DNA from: Stutzerimonas azotifigens DSM 17556
GTDB lineage: Bacteria; Pseudomonadota; Gammaproteobacteria; Pseudomonadales; Pseudomonadaceae
Direction of reading: 5' to 3'
Assembly: GCF_000425625.1 (NCBI RefSeq)
Contig: NZ_KE384420.1
Location: 44,891-77,731, forward strand
Length of the DNA stretch: 32,841 bases
Part shown: positions 17,587 through 27,922 of the stretch, one piece after another
Layout of the letters: the number at the start of each line of letters is the position of its first letter
Position numbering within the stretch: position 1 is the first letter of the stretch
The notes under the pieces: model-generated
The model's database searches: none
Told to the model about the DNA's origin: nothing
What the model saw: only the letters and a program-made list of their open reading frames with translations
Program-made: the position numbers and the translations under genes

Positions 17587-18138
17587 ATGATCAGCAGTTG
17601 GCGCGTGCAGCAGGCGGCCCGGGTGGTGCGGGCCGGCGGCGTGATCGCCTATCCCACCGAGGCGGTCTGGGGGCTCGGTTGCGATCCCTGGGACAGCGAC
17701 GCGGTGTACCGCCTGTTGGCGCTGAAGGAACGGCCGGTGGAGAAGGGGCTGATCCTGGTGGCCGATTCCATTCACCAGTTCGATTTCCTCCTCGAGGACC
17801 TGCCGGAGCGCTGGATGGACCGCCTGGCCAGCACCTGGCCGGGGCCGAACACCTGGCTGGTGCCGCACCGCAACCGCCTGCCCGAGTGGGTCACCGGGCG
17901 CCACGACAGCGTCGCCCTGCGGGTGACCGATCACCCGCTGGTGCGCGAACTGTGCATGCTGGTCGGCCCGCTGATCTCCACCTCCGCCAATCCCGCCGGC
18001 CGGCCGGCGGCGCGCAGCCGGCTGCGGGTCCAGCAGTATTTCGACGGCCAGCTCGACAGCATCCTCGGCGGCCCGCTGGGCGGCCGCAAGCATCCCAGCA
18101 CCATCCGCGACCTGCGCACCGGCGCGCTGATCCGCTAG
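17587..18138 (+). CDS. tsaC: threonylcarbamoyl-AMP synthase TsaC
   Basis: A 183-residue YrdC/Sua5-family enzyme that makes threonylcarbamoyl-AMP from threonine, bicarbonate and ATP for the t6A37 modification of tRNA. Characteristic segments are [55 protein letters not shown] and the substrate-binding [15 protein letters not shown]. The length is that of the short TsaC type. A strong AGGAGGAG lies upstream. I take ATG 17587 (MISSW); a GTG directly before it is the alternative. A hairpin at 18144-18157 follows. Confidence 0.95.
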   Translation: MISSWRVQQAARVVRAGGVIAYPTEAVWGLGCDPWDSDAVYRLLALKERPVEKGLILVADSIHQFDFLLEDLPERWMDRLASTWPGPNTWLVPHRNRLPEWVTGRHDSVALRVTDHPLVRELCMLVGPLISTSANPAGRPAARSRLRVQQYFDGQLDSILGGPLGGRKHPSTIRDLRTGALIR

Positions 18139-18143
18139 CGTAC

Positions 18144-18157
18144 GGCCCGGCCGGGCC
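18144..18157 (+). terminator. short GC hairpin after tsaC
   Basis: GGCCC (18144-18148), GGCC, GGGCC (18153-18157), then CTTAG. It is short and lacks a T run. It may mark the end of the dprA-tsaC transcript. The rest of the 212-base gap to the TRAP genes shows nothing else I can name. Confidence 0.35.
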
Positions 18158-18350
18158 CTTAGCACCGCCCCGTTCGCGCTCGTAACGCCCGGCGCCGCCG
18201 CTGTGCCTGTCCGAGCCGCCCGTTTCCTGCAGCGGGACGCCGAGGGGTATGTGGCGGTCGCTTTTCGCATCATGCCGCCCCGGGGTTTCTCCCTAAGCTG
18301 GGCCGGGCTGCGCTTCCGGGCGCCGCGACCGCCACCGACCAGCAGAGGGC

Positions 18351-19364
18351 ATGGATGTGAAACCGAGCGCGAAGTCCGCACTGAAAAGGATCGCTCTGGC
18401 GGTCTGTCTGGGCCTGGGCCTGCACACCGCGACGGCGGCGCCGAAGCTGGATTTCTCCAGCGAATACAACGCCGGCTCGATCCATGTCGAGGGCGACACC
18501 TTCTTCATCGAGCAGGTCGAGGCGCTGGCCGGCGACGAGGTGAAGATCACCCTGCACCTGGGCGGCAGCCTGGGCTACAAGTCGCCCGACCATTTCTATG
18601 CGGTGGCCGACAACGCGGTGCAGATCGCCGACACCCTGGCCGGCTTCTTCGGCGGGGTGGATCCGATCCTGCTGCTATCGTCGCTGCCGTTCGTGGTCAG
18701 CGACGTGGACGAGGCCAAGGCCCTCTACGAGATCGCCCGGCCGCACTACGAGCAGGTTTTCGCCGACAACGAGCAGATCCTGCTCTACGCCTCGCCCTGG
18801 CCGCCCACCGGGATCTGGGCGAAGAAGCCCATCGTCTCCGCCGACAGCCTTCGTAACCTGAAGATCCGCACCTTCGACCGCACCGGCACCCAGGTCTTCA
18901 AGGAGGCCGGCGCCGCCTCGATCAGCCTGGCCTGGGGCGATGTGGTGCCGCAGCTGGCCACCGGCGGCATCGAGGCCGTGCTGACCTTCGCCGACCTCGG
19001 CGCGGCGGCCAGTTTCTGGGAGCAGCAGAGCGACTTCAGCGGCGTCCAGTACGCCATTCCGCTGAACATGGTGCATATGAACCGCGAGGCCTTCGAATCG
19101 CTGTCCGACGCCGCGCAGGCGGCCATCCTCGAGGCCGCCAGGCGCACCGAGGCGCGCAACTGGGAGACGGTGCGCACCCGTGTGGCCGGCAACTACGAGA
19201 CGCTCGCCGCACACCAGGTGGCGATCCACGACCCGATTCCCGACGATTTCCGCGCGTTCCTCGGCCAGGCCTCGGAGCCGGCGATCCGGGAATGGCTGGA
19301 CGGCACCGGCGAGCGCGGCGCGGCCGTGATGACCGGCTTCGAGGCCTGGAAGGCGCAGCGATGA
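18351..19364 (+). CDS. TRAP transporter substrate-binding protein (DctP family)
   Basis: A 337-residue periplasmic receptor of a tripartite (TRAP) transporter. The N-terminal signal peptide runs to about residue 29 (LALAV-type core, TATA/A site). The typical central motif SLRNLKIRTFDRTG carries the arginine that usually binds the ligand carboxylate. It is followed by SLAWGDVVPQLATGGIEAVL, matching the family's 'proxy for DctP' region. The stop overlaps the next gene's start (ATGA, 19361-19364), so the two subunits are coupled. The ligand is probably an organic acid; nothing in the sequence names it. Ectoine (TeaABC-type) or the substrate of the nearby leuCD cassette are possibilities only. 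Confidence 0.88.
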   Translation: MDVKPSAKSALKRIALAVCLGLGLHTATAAPKLDFSSEYNAGSIHVEGDTFFIEQVEALAGDEVKITLHLGGSLGYKSPDHFYAVADNAVQIADTLAGFFGGVDPILLLSSLPFVVSDVDEAKALYEIARPHYEQVFADNEQILLYASPWPPTGIWAKKPIVSADSLRNLKIRTFDRTGTQVFKEAGAASISLAWGDVVPQLATGGIEAVLTFADLGAAASFWEQQSDFSGVQYAIPLNMVHMNREAFESLSDAAQAAILEAARRTEARNWETVRTRVAGNYETLAAHQVAIHDPIPDDFRAFLGQASEPAIREWLDGTGERGAAVMTGFEAWKAQR

Positions 19365-19858
19365 TCCGGGGCCTGGCGCGGCTGTCGGGCCTGATCGACC
19401 GGTTCGGCGCGCTGTGCGGGATGCTGCTCATCGTCTACATGCTCGGACACATCCTGCTGGAGGTGGGGCTGCGCCTGTTCGGCCGCTCCACCTACGTGCT
19501 GGACGAGTTCATCGGCTACGGGGTGGCGGCGATGATCTTCCTCAGCCTGCCGTACGCGCTGGAGCGTGGCGCGCTGATCCGCGTTCCGCTCCTGCTCGAA
19601 CGCCTGGCGCCGCGCTGGCGCTGGCCGCTGGAGCTGCTCGCCGCGCTCGGCGCGCTGGCCGCGTTCGCCCTGCTGGCCAGCTCCTGGTTCAAGGGCGTGC
19701 AGCGCAGCTACCAGCGCCAGTTGATCAGCGACACCATGGCGCAGACGCCGCTGTGGATCCCCGAAGCGGCGGTGCTGGTCGGCCTCGGCATGCTCTGCCT
19801 GAGCCTGACTGTGCGCGCGCTGCTGATCCTGTCCCGCCGCGGTGGCTACGCCGGCTGA
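19361..19858 (+). CDS. TRAP transporter small membrane subunit (DctQ family)
   Basis: A 165-residue membrane protein with four predicted helices, at about 18-40, 55-75, 90-112 and 130-155. The DctQ-type stretches YVLDEFIGYGVAAMIFLSLPYAL and RGALIRVPLLLERL are present. Start ATG 19361 overlaps the receptor stop. The gene lies between the P and M subunits in the usual order, nine bases before the large subunit. Its role is to bridge receptor and channel in the inner membrane. The length and helix count are normal. Confidence 0.85.
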   Translation: MIRGLARLSGLIDRFGALCGMLLIVYMLGHILLEVGLRLFGRSTYVLDEFIGYGVAAMIFLSLPYALERGALIRVPLLLERLAPRWRWPLELLAALGALAAFALLASSWFKGVQRSYQRQLISDTMAQTPLWIPEAAVLVGLGMLCLSLTVRALLILSRRGGYAG

Positions 19859-19867
19859 GGAGCTCCC

Positions 19868-21169
19868 ATGGAAATGATCCTGATCGCCCTAGGCGTGGTC
19901 GGCCTGCTGCTGCTGACCCTGGCGCTGGGCGTCTGGGTGTTCGCCGCGCTGGCGCTGGTGGCGATCGGCTCGCTGTGGCTGTTCGGCGGCTTCGGCTTCG
20001 AGCGCATCGGTCTGATGCTGTCGAAGATCCTGTTCCGCGCCAGCAACAGCTGGGAACTGGCGGCGATCCCGCTGTTCATCCTCATGGGTGAGCTGATCTT
20101 CCGCTCGGACATCTCCGAGCGCCTGTTTCGCGGCCTGGCGCCGCTGACCCGGCTGCTGCCCGGCGGCCTGCTGCACACCAACGTGTTCGGCTCCACGCTG
20201 TTCGCCTCGGTCTGCGGTTCCAGCGCCGCCACCACCGCCACGGTGGGGCGGATCACCACCCGCGAACTGGCCAGCCGCGGCTACGACCGCGACCTGGCGC
20301 TCGGTTCGCTGGCCGGCGCCGGCAGCCTGGGCCTGCTGATCCCGCCGTCGATCATCATGATCGTCTACGGGGTGCAGGCCGAGGTGTCGATCATCCGCCT
20401 GTTCATGGCCGGCCTGCTGCCGGGGCTGCTGGTGGCGCTGCTGTTCTCCGGCTTTCTCATGCTGCGCGCGCTGCATCGCCCGGCGCTGGCGCCGCGCGAG
20501 GCGCCCGGCGACACCGGCCTGCTGAAGGCCGTGGGACTGCTGCTGCCAATCCTGGTGCTGATCGGCCTGGTGATCGGCGCCATCTACAGCGGCATCGCCA
20601 CGCCCTCGGAATCGGCCGCCATCGGCGTCGCCGCCGCGCTGCTGCTGCTGGCGGCCGAGCGGCAACTGAGCCTGGGCCTGCTGCTCGAGGCGCTGAAGGG
20701 TACCCTGGCGACTTCGGCGATGGTATGCAGCCTGCTGGTGGCCGCGGCGTTGCTCTCGGCGGCCATGGCCTACCTGCACCTGCCGCGCGAGCTGGCGGCC
20801 TGGATCGCCGCCCAGCAGTTCTCGCCGGTCCTGCTGCTGCTGGCCGTCGCGCTGTTCTACGTACTGCTCGGGCTGTTCCTCGACGGCATCTCGCTGACCG
20901 TGATGAGCCTGCCGATCACCCTGCCGGTGGTGGTCGCGGCCGGCTACGACCCGGTGTGGTTCGGGGTGTTCCTGGTGATCATGGTGGAGCTGGGGCAGAT
21001 CACCCCGCCGGTGGGCTTCAACCTGTTCGTCATCCAGTCGCTGTCCGGCGAGCCGATCGGCCGGGTCGCCCTCGCCGCGCTGCCGTTCTTCCTGCTGATG
21101 TGCCTGGCGGCCGCGCTGATCACCCTCTGGCCGCCGATCGCGCTGTGGTTGCCGCAGGCACTGCGGTAG
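19868..21169 (+). CDS. TRAP transporter large membrane subunit (DctM family)
   Basis: A 433-residue channel subunit with about 12 hydrophobic segments. It uses the sodium gradient to drive uptake of ligand delivered by the receptor. Family motifs include AIPLFILMGELIFRSDIS, the SVCGSSAATTATVGRI signature, GSLGLLIPPSIIMIVYG and, near the end, LGQITPPVGFNLFVIQSLSG. GAGGAG precedes the start. It completes a P-Q-M operon (18351-21169) between tsaC and qor. In the Pseudomonas order I recall, those two are neighbours. Confidence 0.92.
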   Translation: MEMILIALGVVGLLLLTLALGVWVFAALALVAIGSLWLFGGFGFERIGLMLSKILFRASNSWELAAIPLFILMGELIFRSDISERLFRGLAPLTRLLPGGLLHTNVFGSTLFASVCGSSAATTATVGRITTRELASRGYDRDLALGSLAGAGSLGLLIPPSIIMIVYGVQAEVSIIRLFMAGLLPGLLVALLFSGFLMLRALHRPALAPREAPGDTGLLKAVGLLLPILVLIGLVIGAIYSGIATPSESAAIGVAAALLLLAAERQLSLGLLLEALKGTLATSAMVCSLLVAAALLSAAMAYLHLPRELAAWIAAQQFSPVLLLLAVALFYVLLGLFLDGISLTVMSLPITLPVVVAAGYDPVWFGVFLVIMVELGQITPPVGFNLFVIQSLSGEPIGRVALAALPFFLLMCLAAALITLWPPIALWLPQALR

Positions 21170-21179
21170 GCGGCCGTGC

Positions 21180-21198
21180 CGGGGAGCCGGCCTCCCCG
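21180..21198. terminator. bidirectional hairpin between dctM and qor
   Basis: CGGGGAG (21180-21186), CCGGC, CTCCCCG (21192-21198), placed between two convergent genes. There is no T run on either side. It is a plausible shared terminator. Confidence 0.45.
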
Positions 21199-21219
21199 AC
21201 ACGCCCACGCCGGCAGGCG

Positions 21220-22197
21220 TTACGGCAGCAGGATGGTGGAGCCGGTGGTCTGCCGCGCGGCGAGCGCCTGTTGCGCCTCGGCCGCCTTCGCCAGCGGGTA
21301 GCGCTGGCCGATCTCGACCTCGATCTTGCCGCTTTCGATCATGCCGAACAGATCGTCGGCCATCGCCTGCAGGCGCTCGGCGGTGTCGGCGTAGCCGGCC
21401 AGCACCGGGCGGGTGACGTACAGCGAGCCCTTCTGCGCCAGCACCCCGAGGTTGACCCCGGTGACCGCGCCGGAGGCGTTGCCGAAGCTCACCAGCAGGC
21501 CGCGCGGGGCGACGCAGTCCAGCGAGGTCTCCCAGGTGTTCTTGCCCACCGAGTCGTAGACCACCGGGCACTTCTTGCCATCGGTCAGCTCCAGCACGCG
21601 CTGCACCACGTCCTCGTGGCTGTAATCGATGGCCGCCCAGGCGCCGAGGCGCTTGGCCCGCTCGGCCTTCTCCGCCGAGCCGACCACGCCGATCAGCCTG
21701 ACGCCCAGCGCCTTGGCCCACTGGCAGGCGATCGAACCGACACCGCCGGCCGCGGCGTGGAACAGGATGGTCTCGCCACCCTGCAGCGGGAATGTCTGGC
21801 GCAGCAGGTACTGCACGGTCATGCCCTTGAGCATCACCGCGGCGGCCTGCTCGAAGGAGATCGAGTCCGGCAGCTTGACCAGGTGCCGGGCCGGCAGCCG
21901 GTGGTGTTCGCCGTAGGCGCCCAGCGGCCCGGTGGCATAGGCCACGCGGTCGCCCTTGGCGAAGCCGCTGACGCCCTCGCCCACCGCCTCGACCACGCCG
22001 GCGCCCTCGGTGCCCAGGCCGGACGGCAGGCTCGGCGGCGAGTACAGGCCGCCGCGGAAATAGGTGTCGATGAAATTGAGGCCGATCGCGTGGTTGCGGA
22101 CCACCACCTCGCCAGCGGCCGGCTGTGGTACCGGGACGTCCACCAGCTCCAGGACTTCGGGGCCGCCATGTTGTTGGAATTGGATGCGCTGGGACAT
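21220..22197 (-). CDS. qor: NADPH:quinone oxidoreductase (zeta-crystallin type)
   Basis: A 325-residue zinc-free medium-chain reductase that uses NADPH to reduce quinones. Markers are the N-terminal GroES-like domain ([32 protein letters not shown]) and the coenzyme-binding motif [18 protein letters not shown] near 150. The [15 protein letters not shown] and [11 protein letters not shown] segments are also typical of Qor. Start ATG 22197 gives the expected length. It is divergent from hemF, with 126 bases between, as in other Pseudomonas genomes, and convergent with the TRAP operon. Confidence 0.93.
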   Translation of the reverse strand: MSQRIQFQQHGGPEVLELVDVPVPQPAAGEVVVRNHAIGLNFIDTYFRGGLYSPPSLPSGLGTEGAGVVEAVGEGVSGFAKGDRVAYATGPLGAYGEHHRLPARHLVKLPDSISFEQAAAVMLKGMTVQYLLRQTFPLQGGETILFHAAAGGVGSIACQWAKALGVRLIGVVGSAEKAERAKRLGAWAAIDYSHEDVVQRVLELTDGKKCPVVYDSVGKNTWETSLDCVAPRGLLVSFGNASGAVTGVNLGVLAQKGSLYVTRPVLAGYADTAERLQAMADDLFGMIESGKIEVEIGQRYPLAKAAEAQQALAARQTTGSTILLP

Positions 22198-22320
22198 GCT
22201 TGACTCCTGGACTGGGAAAACCCCTATCGAACCCGGCCCGGGTCGGCTCGTCAACCGTCGGGTGCTATGCTTGCCGGCTCCGCACGCCCCGCCGCCGTGC
22301 GCCGCATCGAAGATGGGTGA

Positions 22321-23233
<913 letters not shown>

Positions 23234-23235
<2 letters not shown>

Positions 23236-23268
23236 GCGGCAGGCGGCAGGCGGCAGGCGGCAGGCGGC
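23234..23268. repeat. tandem heptamer repeat, five copies of AGGCGGC
   Basis: Five perfect AGGCGGC units begin at the last two bases of the hemF stop codon and are followed by a degenerate copy (AGGCAGG). Such perfect short repeats change length easily by slippage, so copy number should vary between strains. Confidence 0.9.
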
Positions 23269-23438
23269 AGGCAGGGTTGCGCTGTCTTCGGAAAGGCTCC
23301 AGCCTCTTGAGGCTTGAAGGCTTGAAGGCTTGCCGTCATCCCCGTCACCCCTTCTCGCCACTCGGAGCCGCTTTCTCCGTCCAGCCCTCAGCCTCCAGCG
23401 CTCTTATCCGGCTTTTTCGCTCTTCTCAGGACTTTTTA
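23269..23438. other. repeat-bearing spacer between hemF and aroE
   Basis: No gene is seen. It holds two and a half GGCTTGAA octamers (23311-23332) and, at 23389-23408, the second copy of the 20-bp repeat found at 6091-6110. CAGGAC at ~23427 serves as the aroE ribosome site. Confidence 0.6.
23389..23408. repeat. dispersed 20-bp repeat, copy 2
   Basis: CAGCCTCCAGCGCTCTTATC is the exact reverse complement of 6091-6110. It lies just upstream of aroE. Confidence 0.75.
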
Positions 23439-24257
23439 ATGGACCGTTACGCCGTCTTCGGCAATCCCATCGGGCACAGCAAGTCGCCGCAGATCCACCG
23501 CCGGTTCGCCGAGCAGACCGGCCAGGCGCTGAGCTACGAGGCGCTGCTGGCGCCGCTGGATGATTTCGCCGGCTACGCGTGGGGGTTCTTCAAGCACGGG
23601 CGCGGGGCCAACGTCACGGTGCCGTTCAAGGAAGAGGCCTGCCGGCTCGCCGACGCGCTCACCGAGCGCGCGCGCTGCGCCGGCGCGGTGAACACCCTGA
23701 TGCGCCTGGACGACGGCCGCCTGCTCGGCGACAACACCGACGGCGCCGGACTGGTGCGTGACCTCACCGTCAACGCCGGTCTTGCCCTCGAGGGTCGGCG
23801 CATCCTGCTGCTCGGCGCCGGCGGCGCGGTGCGCGGCGTGCTCGAGCCGCTGCTCGGCCAGCGTCCGGCGGCGCTGGTGATCGCCAACCGCACGGTGGCC
23901 AGGGCCGAGCAGCTGGCCAGCGCCTTCGCGCCCCTGGGGCCGGTGAGCGCCAGCCCCTTCGAGGACCTGACGGGAGCCTTCGACCTGATCGTCAACGGCA
24001 CCTCGGCCAGCCTCGGCGGCGAAGTCCCGCCGCTGCCGACCGGCCTCGTCCAGCCGGGCACCTTCTGCTACGACATGATGTATGGCGCCGCGCCCACCAC
24101 CTTCTGCGCCTGGGCGAGCGCACAGGGCGCCGAGGTGCGCGACGGCCTGGGCATGCTCGTCGAGCAGGCCGCCGAGGCCTTCTTCGTCTGGCGCGGGGTG
24201 CGTCCGGAAACGGCCGAAGTGTTGCAGTACCTGCGTGCGCAGCTGAGCGGCGTCTAG
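23439..24257 (+). CDS. aroE: shikimate dehydrogenase
   Basis: A 272-residue NADP-dependent enzyme of the shikimate pathway that reduces 3-dehydroshikimate. The substrate domain has [12 protein letters not shown] and the catalytic pair K64 ([10 protein letters not shown]) and D101 (GDNTDGAG). The nucleotide-binding loop is GAGGAVRGV, and NRT, the usual NADP phosphate contact, follows at the end of the next strand. I chose ATG 23439, after CAGGAC; the frame is open far upstream but that part lies in hemF and the repeats. The stop overlaps the stop of the convergent downstream gene within CTAG (24254-24257). Confidence 0.95.
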   Translation: MDRYAVFGNPIGHSKSPQIHRRFAEQTGQALSYEALLAPLDDFAGYAWGFFKHGRGANVTVPFKEEACRLADALTERARCAGAVNTLMRLDDGRLLGDNTDGAGLVRDLTVNAGLALEGRRILLLGAGGAVRGVLEPLLGQRPAALVIANRTVARAEQLASAFAPLGPVSASPFEDLTGAFDLIVNGTSASLGGEVPPLPTGLVQPGTFCYDMMYGAAPTTFCAWASAQGAEVRDGLGMLVEQAAEAFFVWRGVRPETAEVLQYLRAQLSGV

Positions 24258-24853
24258 AGCTTCAGCTCCATGCGCGCATGGACGTGCTGTGGCTGTTCGA
24301 GCTCCTCGCAGACCGCCGCGGCGATGCGGCGCAGCATGCGCACCTCTTCCGAATCGACGCTCATCAGGTCGTCGATGTCCAGCCCGTAGCCGCCCGGAGG
24401 GGCGCTCACCAGCGTCCAGTCCAGCGGGTTGACGGCCAGTCGCTGCAGGGCGGCTTCCACCTCCGGGCGGCCGTCGAGCCGGTAGAAGTCGGCGATCAGG
24501 ATCAGCCGCGGCACCTGCACCCGCGGCAGGCCGACCAGCAGGCCGTCGACGGCCTGGTAGAAGTCGTGCCGCGGGCCGTCGTGGGCCGCGTCGCTGGCCG
24601 ATGGCAGCCCCGGGGCGTGATACAGGCAGACCACCCCGTCCAGCCCCGCCACGCTTTCGGCGACGCTCTTCGGGTCGTACAGGTTACCCAGCTTGTGGCG
24701 AATGCCCGGCCGCGCGGCCACCGAGTTGAGGTCGTCGAGCACCGCGACCACTTCGTGCTGGCGCGCCAGCAACTCGCACAGCAGCGCGCTGCCGAGGCTG
24801 GAATGCGCGCCGAAGACGGCGTACTTCAGGCGCGGGGTTTCGGCGTTGAGCAC
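24254..24853 (-). CDS. Rossmann-fold NAD(P)-binding protein, function unknown
   Basis: A 199-residue protein of the short, NmrA/epimerase-like NAD(P)-binding type. The N-terminal motif [17 protein letters not shown] is a GxxxxxG dinucleotide loop, followed by VVAVLDDL at the end of strand two. I see no complete YxxxK catalytic pair, so enzyme activity is uncertain. The start is a GTG at 24853. It lies 13 bases downstream of the DUF883-like gene on the same strand and probably shares its transcript. It ends tail-to-tail with aroE, sharing four bases. Confidence 0.65.
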   Translation of the reverse strand: MLNAETPRLKYAVFGAHSSLGSALLCELLARQHEVVAVLDDLNSVAARPGIRHKLGNLYDPKSVAESVAGLDGVVCLYHAPGLPSASDAAHDGPRHDFYQAVDGLLVGLPRVQVPRLILIADFYRLDGRPEVEAALQRLAVNPLDWTLVSAPPGGYGLDIDDLMSVDSEEVRMLRRIAAAVCEELEQPQHVHARMELKL

Positions 24854-24866
24854 GGCGGGGCGCCGC

Positions 24867-25178
24867 TCAGCGGCGGGTCACCAGGTAGCCGATCAGCGCG
24901 CAGGCGCCAGCGGCGAGGGCGACCGTGGTCAGCGGATGCTGGCGCACGCACTCGCTGGCCATGCGGCCGGCCTGGACGGTCTTCTTCGACAGGTCGGCAT
25001 AGTGCTCGTCGAGATGGCTGTCGTGCCAGAGCGATTCCGCCCGGCTCTTGAGCAGGCCCAGCCGATGATGCGAGTCGCGCGCGGCATCGCGTCGCAGGTC
25101 TTCCAGCGCGCTCATCAGGTGGTCGATTTCCGACTGGACTTCCTCGCGGGTGGTGGGCTTGTGCGTGAAGCGGGACAT
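24867..25178 (-). CDS. DUF883 / ElaB-YqjD-like membrane-anchored protein
   Basis: A 103-residue protein. A charged helical region likely to form a coiled coil (TTREEVQSEIDHLMSALEDL onward) is followed by one C-terminal membrane helix (LTTVALAAGACALIGYLV) and a basic TRR end. This matches the YqjD/ElaB/DUF883 group, small inner-membrane proteins that bind ribosomes in stationary phase in E. coli. The start ATG 25178 is set by GGGAGG upstream; an ATG five codons earlier overlaps that site. It is the first gene of a probable two-gene minus-strand unit, divergent from the exported-protein/receptor pair. Confidence 0.8.
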   Translation of the reverse strand: MSRFTHKPTTREEVQSEIDHLMSALEDLRRDAARDSHHRLGLLKSRAESLWHDSHLDEHYADLSKKTVQAGRMASECVRQHPLTTVALAAGACALIGYLVTRR

Positions 25179-25361
25179 GGCGGGCCTCCCCATCGGTAAA
25201 TGTGCAGGTTTGACCCTGCTTGTGCGCAGAGGTGCGATGAGGCAGCGTACGCCCGGCCCAACGGTCCCGCGCGCAAGCGTTACGCGAGTTTGCGCGAGAC
25301 TTTGCGGCGGCGGCGACTTGCATGATGATGGGCGCCTCGCTCCGCGCCCTCCTGGAACCGC

Positions 25362-25748
25362 ATGACGCGCCGCCGCCTACCCGCCTGGCTCGCCGGCCTG
25401 GCCTTTCTGACGCACCTGCTGAGCATGTCGCTGCCCGGCATGCCCTCGGCCGAGGCGCGGCAGCCGTCCGGCGCGCACGGGCAGGCTCCGGTGGCGGCCG
25501 AGCAGCATGCCGGACATATGGCGCCTTCGCCGGCGCAGCCGGATCACGGCGGCATGGGCCATGCCGGCATGCTGCAGTGCTGCTGCGGCGCCGGGCACGT
25601 CGGGCTGGCCGCCCTGCCCTTCGAGCCGCCGCGGCTGCCCGAGCAGCTGGCCCGCCGGATCGACAGCCTGCCCGAGGTCCCGCCGGCGCTGCCCTCGCCT
25701 CGCCAGCAATGGCCGGCGCTCAACCCCCGCGCCTCCCCGCTCGCCTGA
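25362..25748 (+). CDS. small exported His/Met/Cys-rich protein, DUF2946-like
   Basis: A 128-residue protein with an N-terminal signal sequence (RRLPAWLAGLAFLTHLLSM). A likely metal-binding centre holds HAGHM, HGGMGHAGM and a CCC triplet followed by GAGH. The tail is proline-rich and ends WPALNPRASPLA. This layout recalls DUF2946 proteins, which often sit beside TonB-dependent copper receptors; the assignment is from memory. A TonB receptor follows 122 bases downstream. The ribosome site is weak (TGGA). It probably acts in the periplasm or inner membrane in metal handling, with copper the best guess. Confidence 0.65.
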   Translation: MTRRRLPAWLAGLAFLTHLLSMSLPGMPSAEARQPSGAHGQAPVAAEQHAGHMAPSPAQPDHGGMGHAGMLQCCCGAGHVGLAALPFEPPRLPEQLARRIDSLPEVPPALPSPRQQWPALNPRASPLA

Positions 25749-25870
25749 CGCTTCGGCGTCCTTCTCGCTGCGTTGCCCGATCGCCCCGCTGCGCCGCCAT
25801 GCGCCGCGCGCGTGGGCGCCTGCCGGCGGTCGAACGCCGCCCGGCGCTTCTGCACAAGGATTCATGCGAG

Positions 25871-27919
25871 ATGTCCCGTTACTTCACGCAGCCCCGGCTG
25901 CGTCTTGTCCCGCCGTGCCTGCTCGGCGCGGCCCTGTTCGTTCCCGCGGCGCTGGCCGCCACCGCCGATTCGGCGCTATCGCTGGGTGCCAGCACGATCA
26001 CCGGCACCGCGGCAGGCGCCTCCGGCGGCACGCTGGCCACCGGCAGCGTGCTCAGCTCGGTGGACCTGCTCGGTGCCGAGCTGCTGGAACAGCAGCCGGT
26101 GCTCTACAGCTGGGAACTGTTCCGCCGCGCGCCCGGCGTCATGCTCACCGAGTTCGGCCAGGGCACCACCTCCGGCAAGCTGTCGTTCCGCGCCTTCAAC
26201 GGCGAGGGCGAGGTCAATGCCGTCAAGCTGCTGATCGACGGCATCCCCAGCAATAGCAACGACGGCAACATGCCCTACCTGGACATGCTGTTCCCGCTGG
26301 AACTCGACGGCGTCGAGGTGGTGCGCGGCACCAACGACCCGCGCTACGGCCTCTACAACATCGCCGGCAACGTCAACCTGCAGTCGCGCATCGGCGGCGA
26401 CTACGGCCGGCTGCGCCTGCGCTACGGTAGCCACGACACCCAGGAACTGCAGCTCGCCAAGGGCATCCAGGGCAGCCAGTGGTCGCAGAACTATTTCATC
26501 GGCCAGCAGAAGAGCGACGGCTACCGCGACCATGCCGGCTCCCAGCGCACCAGCCTGTCCGGCAAGTGGTTCTTCACCCCGGACGACGGCGACTGGCGCC
26601 TCGGCCTGATCGCCCGTCACTACCAGGGCGAAGCGGACGAGCCGGGCTACCTTTCGCGCGAAGCGGCGCGCCATTCGCCGACCCGCGCCTCGCCGCTGTC
26701 GGCCACCGACACCGGGGAGCGGCGCATGAACCAGCTCAGCCTGCACCTCGACAGCCGGCTGTCGGAGACGCTGGCCTGGTCGAGCAAGGCATGGCTGAAC
26801 ACCCTCGACGACGACCGCTGGGTGCGCTTCTCCGCCGCTACGCCACAGCAGCGGCGCACTGCCGAGGAGCGCCACTACGGCGCGCGCACCGCGCTGACCT
26901 ACCGGCCGGCGCAGCGCTGGCTGTACGACCTGGCCCTCGAGGGCGGGCTCGACACCGAGCAGCAGCGCAACCGCAGCGAGCGCTATACGACGGAGGCGCG
27001 GCAGCCGATCGCCCGGACCCGCGACCAGCGCTTCGACTACGACAGCTACGGCGCCTACCTGCAGGCGGTGATCCAGCCGGTCGAATCGCTGAAGGTGATT
27101 CCGGCGTACCGGGTGGATCGCATCGACGGTGATTTCAGCGACCGGCTGATCGGCGAGGACTACGCGATCAACGACTACGGCACCATCGAGCAGCCGAAGA
27201 TCGGCCTGGTCTACACCCCGGTCAGCCAGCTCAGCCTGTACGGCAACTGGGGCCGGGCGTTCCAGATCGGCACCGGCGCGGCCGCCTACAAGGTGCCGCC
27301 GCGCAGCGCCGACCTGTCGCCCTCGATCAACGACGGCTGGGAAGTCGGGCTCAAGTTCGCCCCGGCGCACTGGCTCGACGGGCGCGTCGCCTACTGGGAG
27401 CAGGAGGCCTCGGACGAGGTACGCCGGCGCCTCAACGATCCCAGCGGCGAGTCGGAGAACCTCGGCCGGACGCGCCGCTGGGGCTACGACGCCCAGCTCA
27501 ACCTCTACCCGCGCGACCGCCTCGCCCTGTGGCTCGCCCACTCCTGGCAGTTCTCCGAAATCGAGGAGCCCGACCCGAGCCTGCCGGCCAGCCGCGGCAA
27601 GGAGATCGACCACGTGCCGCAGCGGCTCTACTCGGCCGGCATGCGCTACGAGGCGAGTGCCGACCTGGAGCTCAGCGCCTGGCTCAACGGGCAGACCGAC
27701 TACCACCTGGAGCGGGAGAACCGCGTCGGTCGCTACGGCGGCTACGTGCTGCTCAACCTCGGCGCCAACTACCGGATCACCCCGCAGCTGGCGCTCGACC
27801 TGCAGCTGAAGAACCTCGCCGACCGCTACTACGAGTACGTCTGGTATGACGGCGTGGAGACGTTGCACGCGCCGGGCGAAGGGCGCGCGCTCTATGCCGG
27901 GCTGACGCTGGACTTCTGA
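25871..27919 (+). CDS. TonB-dependent outer-membrane receptor
   Basis: A 682-residue outer-membrane receptor. The signal peptide ends near residue 29 (AALA). The plug domain follows at ~45-165 (LFRRAPGVMLTEFG, LLIDGIPSNSNDGNMPYLD, LELDGVEVVRGTNDPRYGLYNIAGNVNL). A 22-strand barrel ends in the usual LYAGLTLDF with a terminal phenylalanine. The end region LQLKNLADRYYEYVWYDG is standard for siderophore- and metal-type receptors. I chose ATG 25871, with AAGGA upstream; the frame is open for another 550 bases 5', but only as a shadow of the upstream gene. The plug resembles FecA/siderophore-type receptors, while the upstream protein hints at copper. The ligand is unknown. Confidence 0.88.
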   Translation: MSRYFTQPRLRLVPPCLLGAALFVPAALAATADSALSLGASTITGTAAGASGGTLATGSVLSSVDLLGAELLEQQPVLYSWELFRRAPGVMLTEFGQGTTSGKLSFRAFNGEGEVNAVKLLIDGIPSNSNDGNMPYLDMLFPLELDGVEVVRGTNDPRYGLYNIAGNVNLQSRIGGDYGRLRLRYGSHDTQELQLAKGIQGSQWSQNYFIGQQKSDGYRDHAGSQRTSLSGKWFFTPDDGDWRLGLIARHYQGEADEPGYLSREAARHSPTRASPLSATDTGERRMNQLSLHLDSRLSETLAWSSKAWLNTLDDDRWVRFSAATPQQRRTAEERHYGARTALTYRPAQRWLYDLALEGGLDTEQQRNRSERYTTEARQPIARTRDQRFDYDSYGAYLQAVIQPVESLKVIPAYRVDRIDGDFSDRLIGEDYAINDYGTIEQPKIGLVYTPVSQLSLYGNWGRAFQIGTGAAAYKVPPRSADLSPSINDGWEVGLKFAPAHWLDGRVAYWEQEASDEVRRRLNDPSGESENLGRTRRWGYDAQLNLYPRDRLALWLAHSWQFSEIEEPDPSLPASRGKEIDHVPQRLYSAGMRYEASADLELSAWLNGQTDYHLERENRVGRYGGYVLLNLGANYRITPQLALDLQLKNLADRYYEYVWYDGVETLHAPGEGRALYAGLTLDF

Positions 27920-27922
27920 GGC

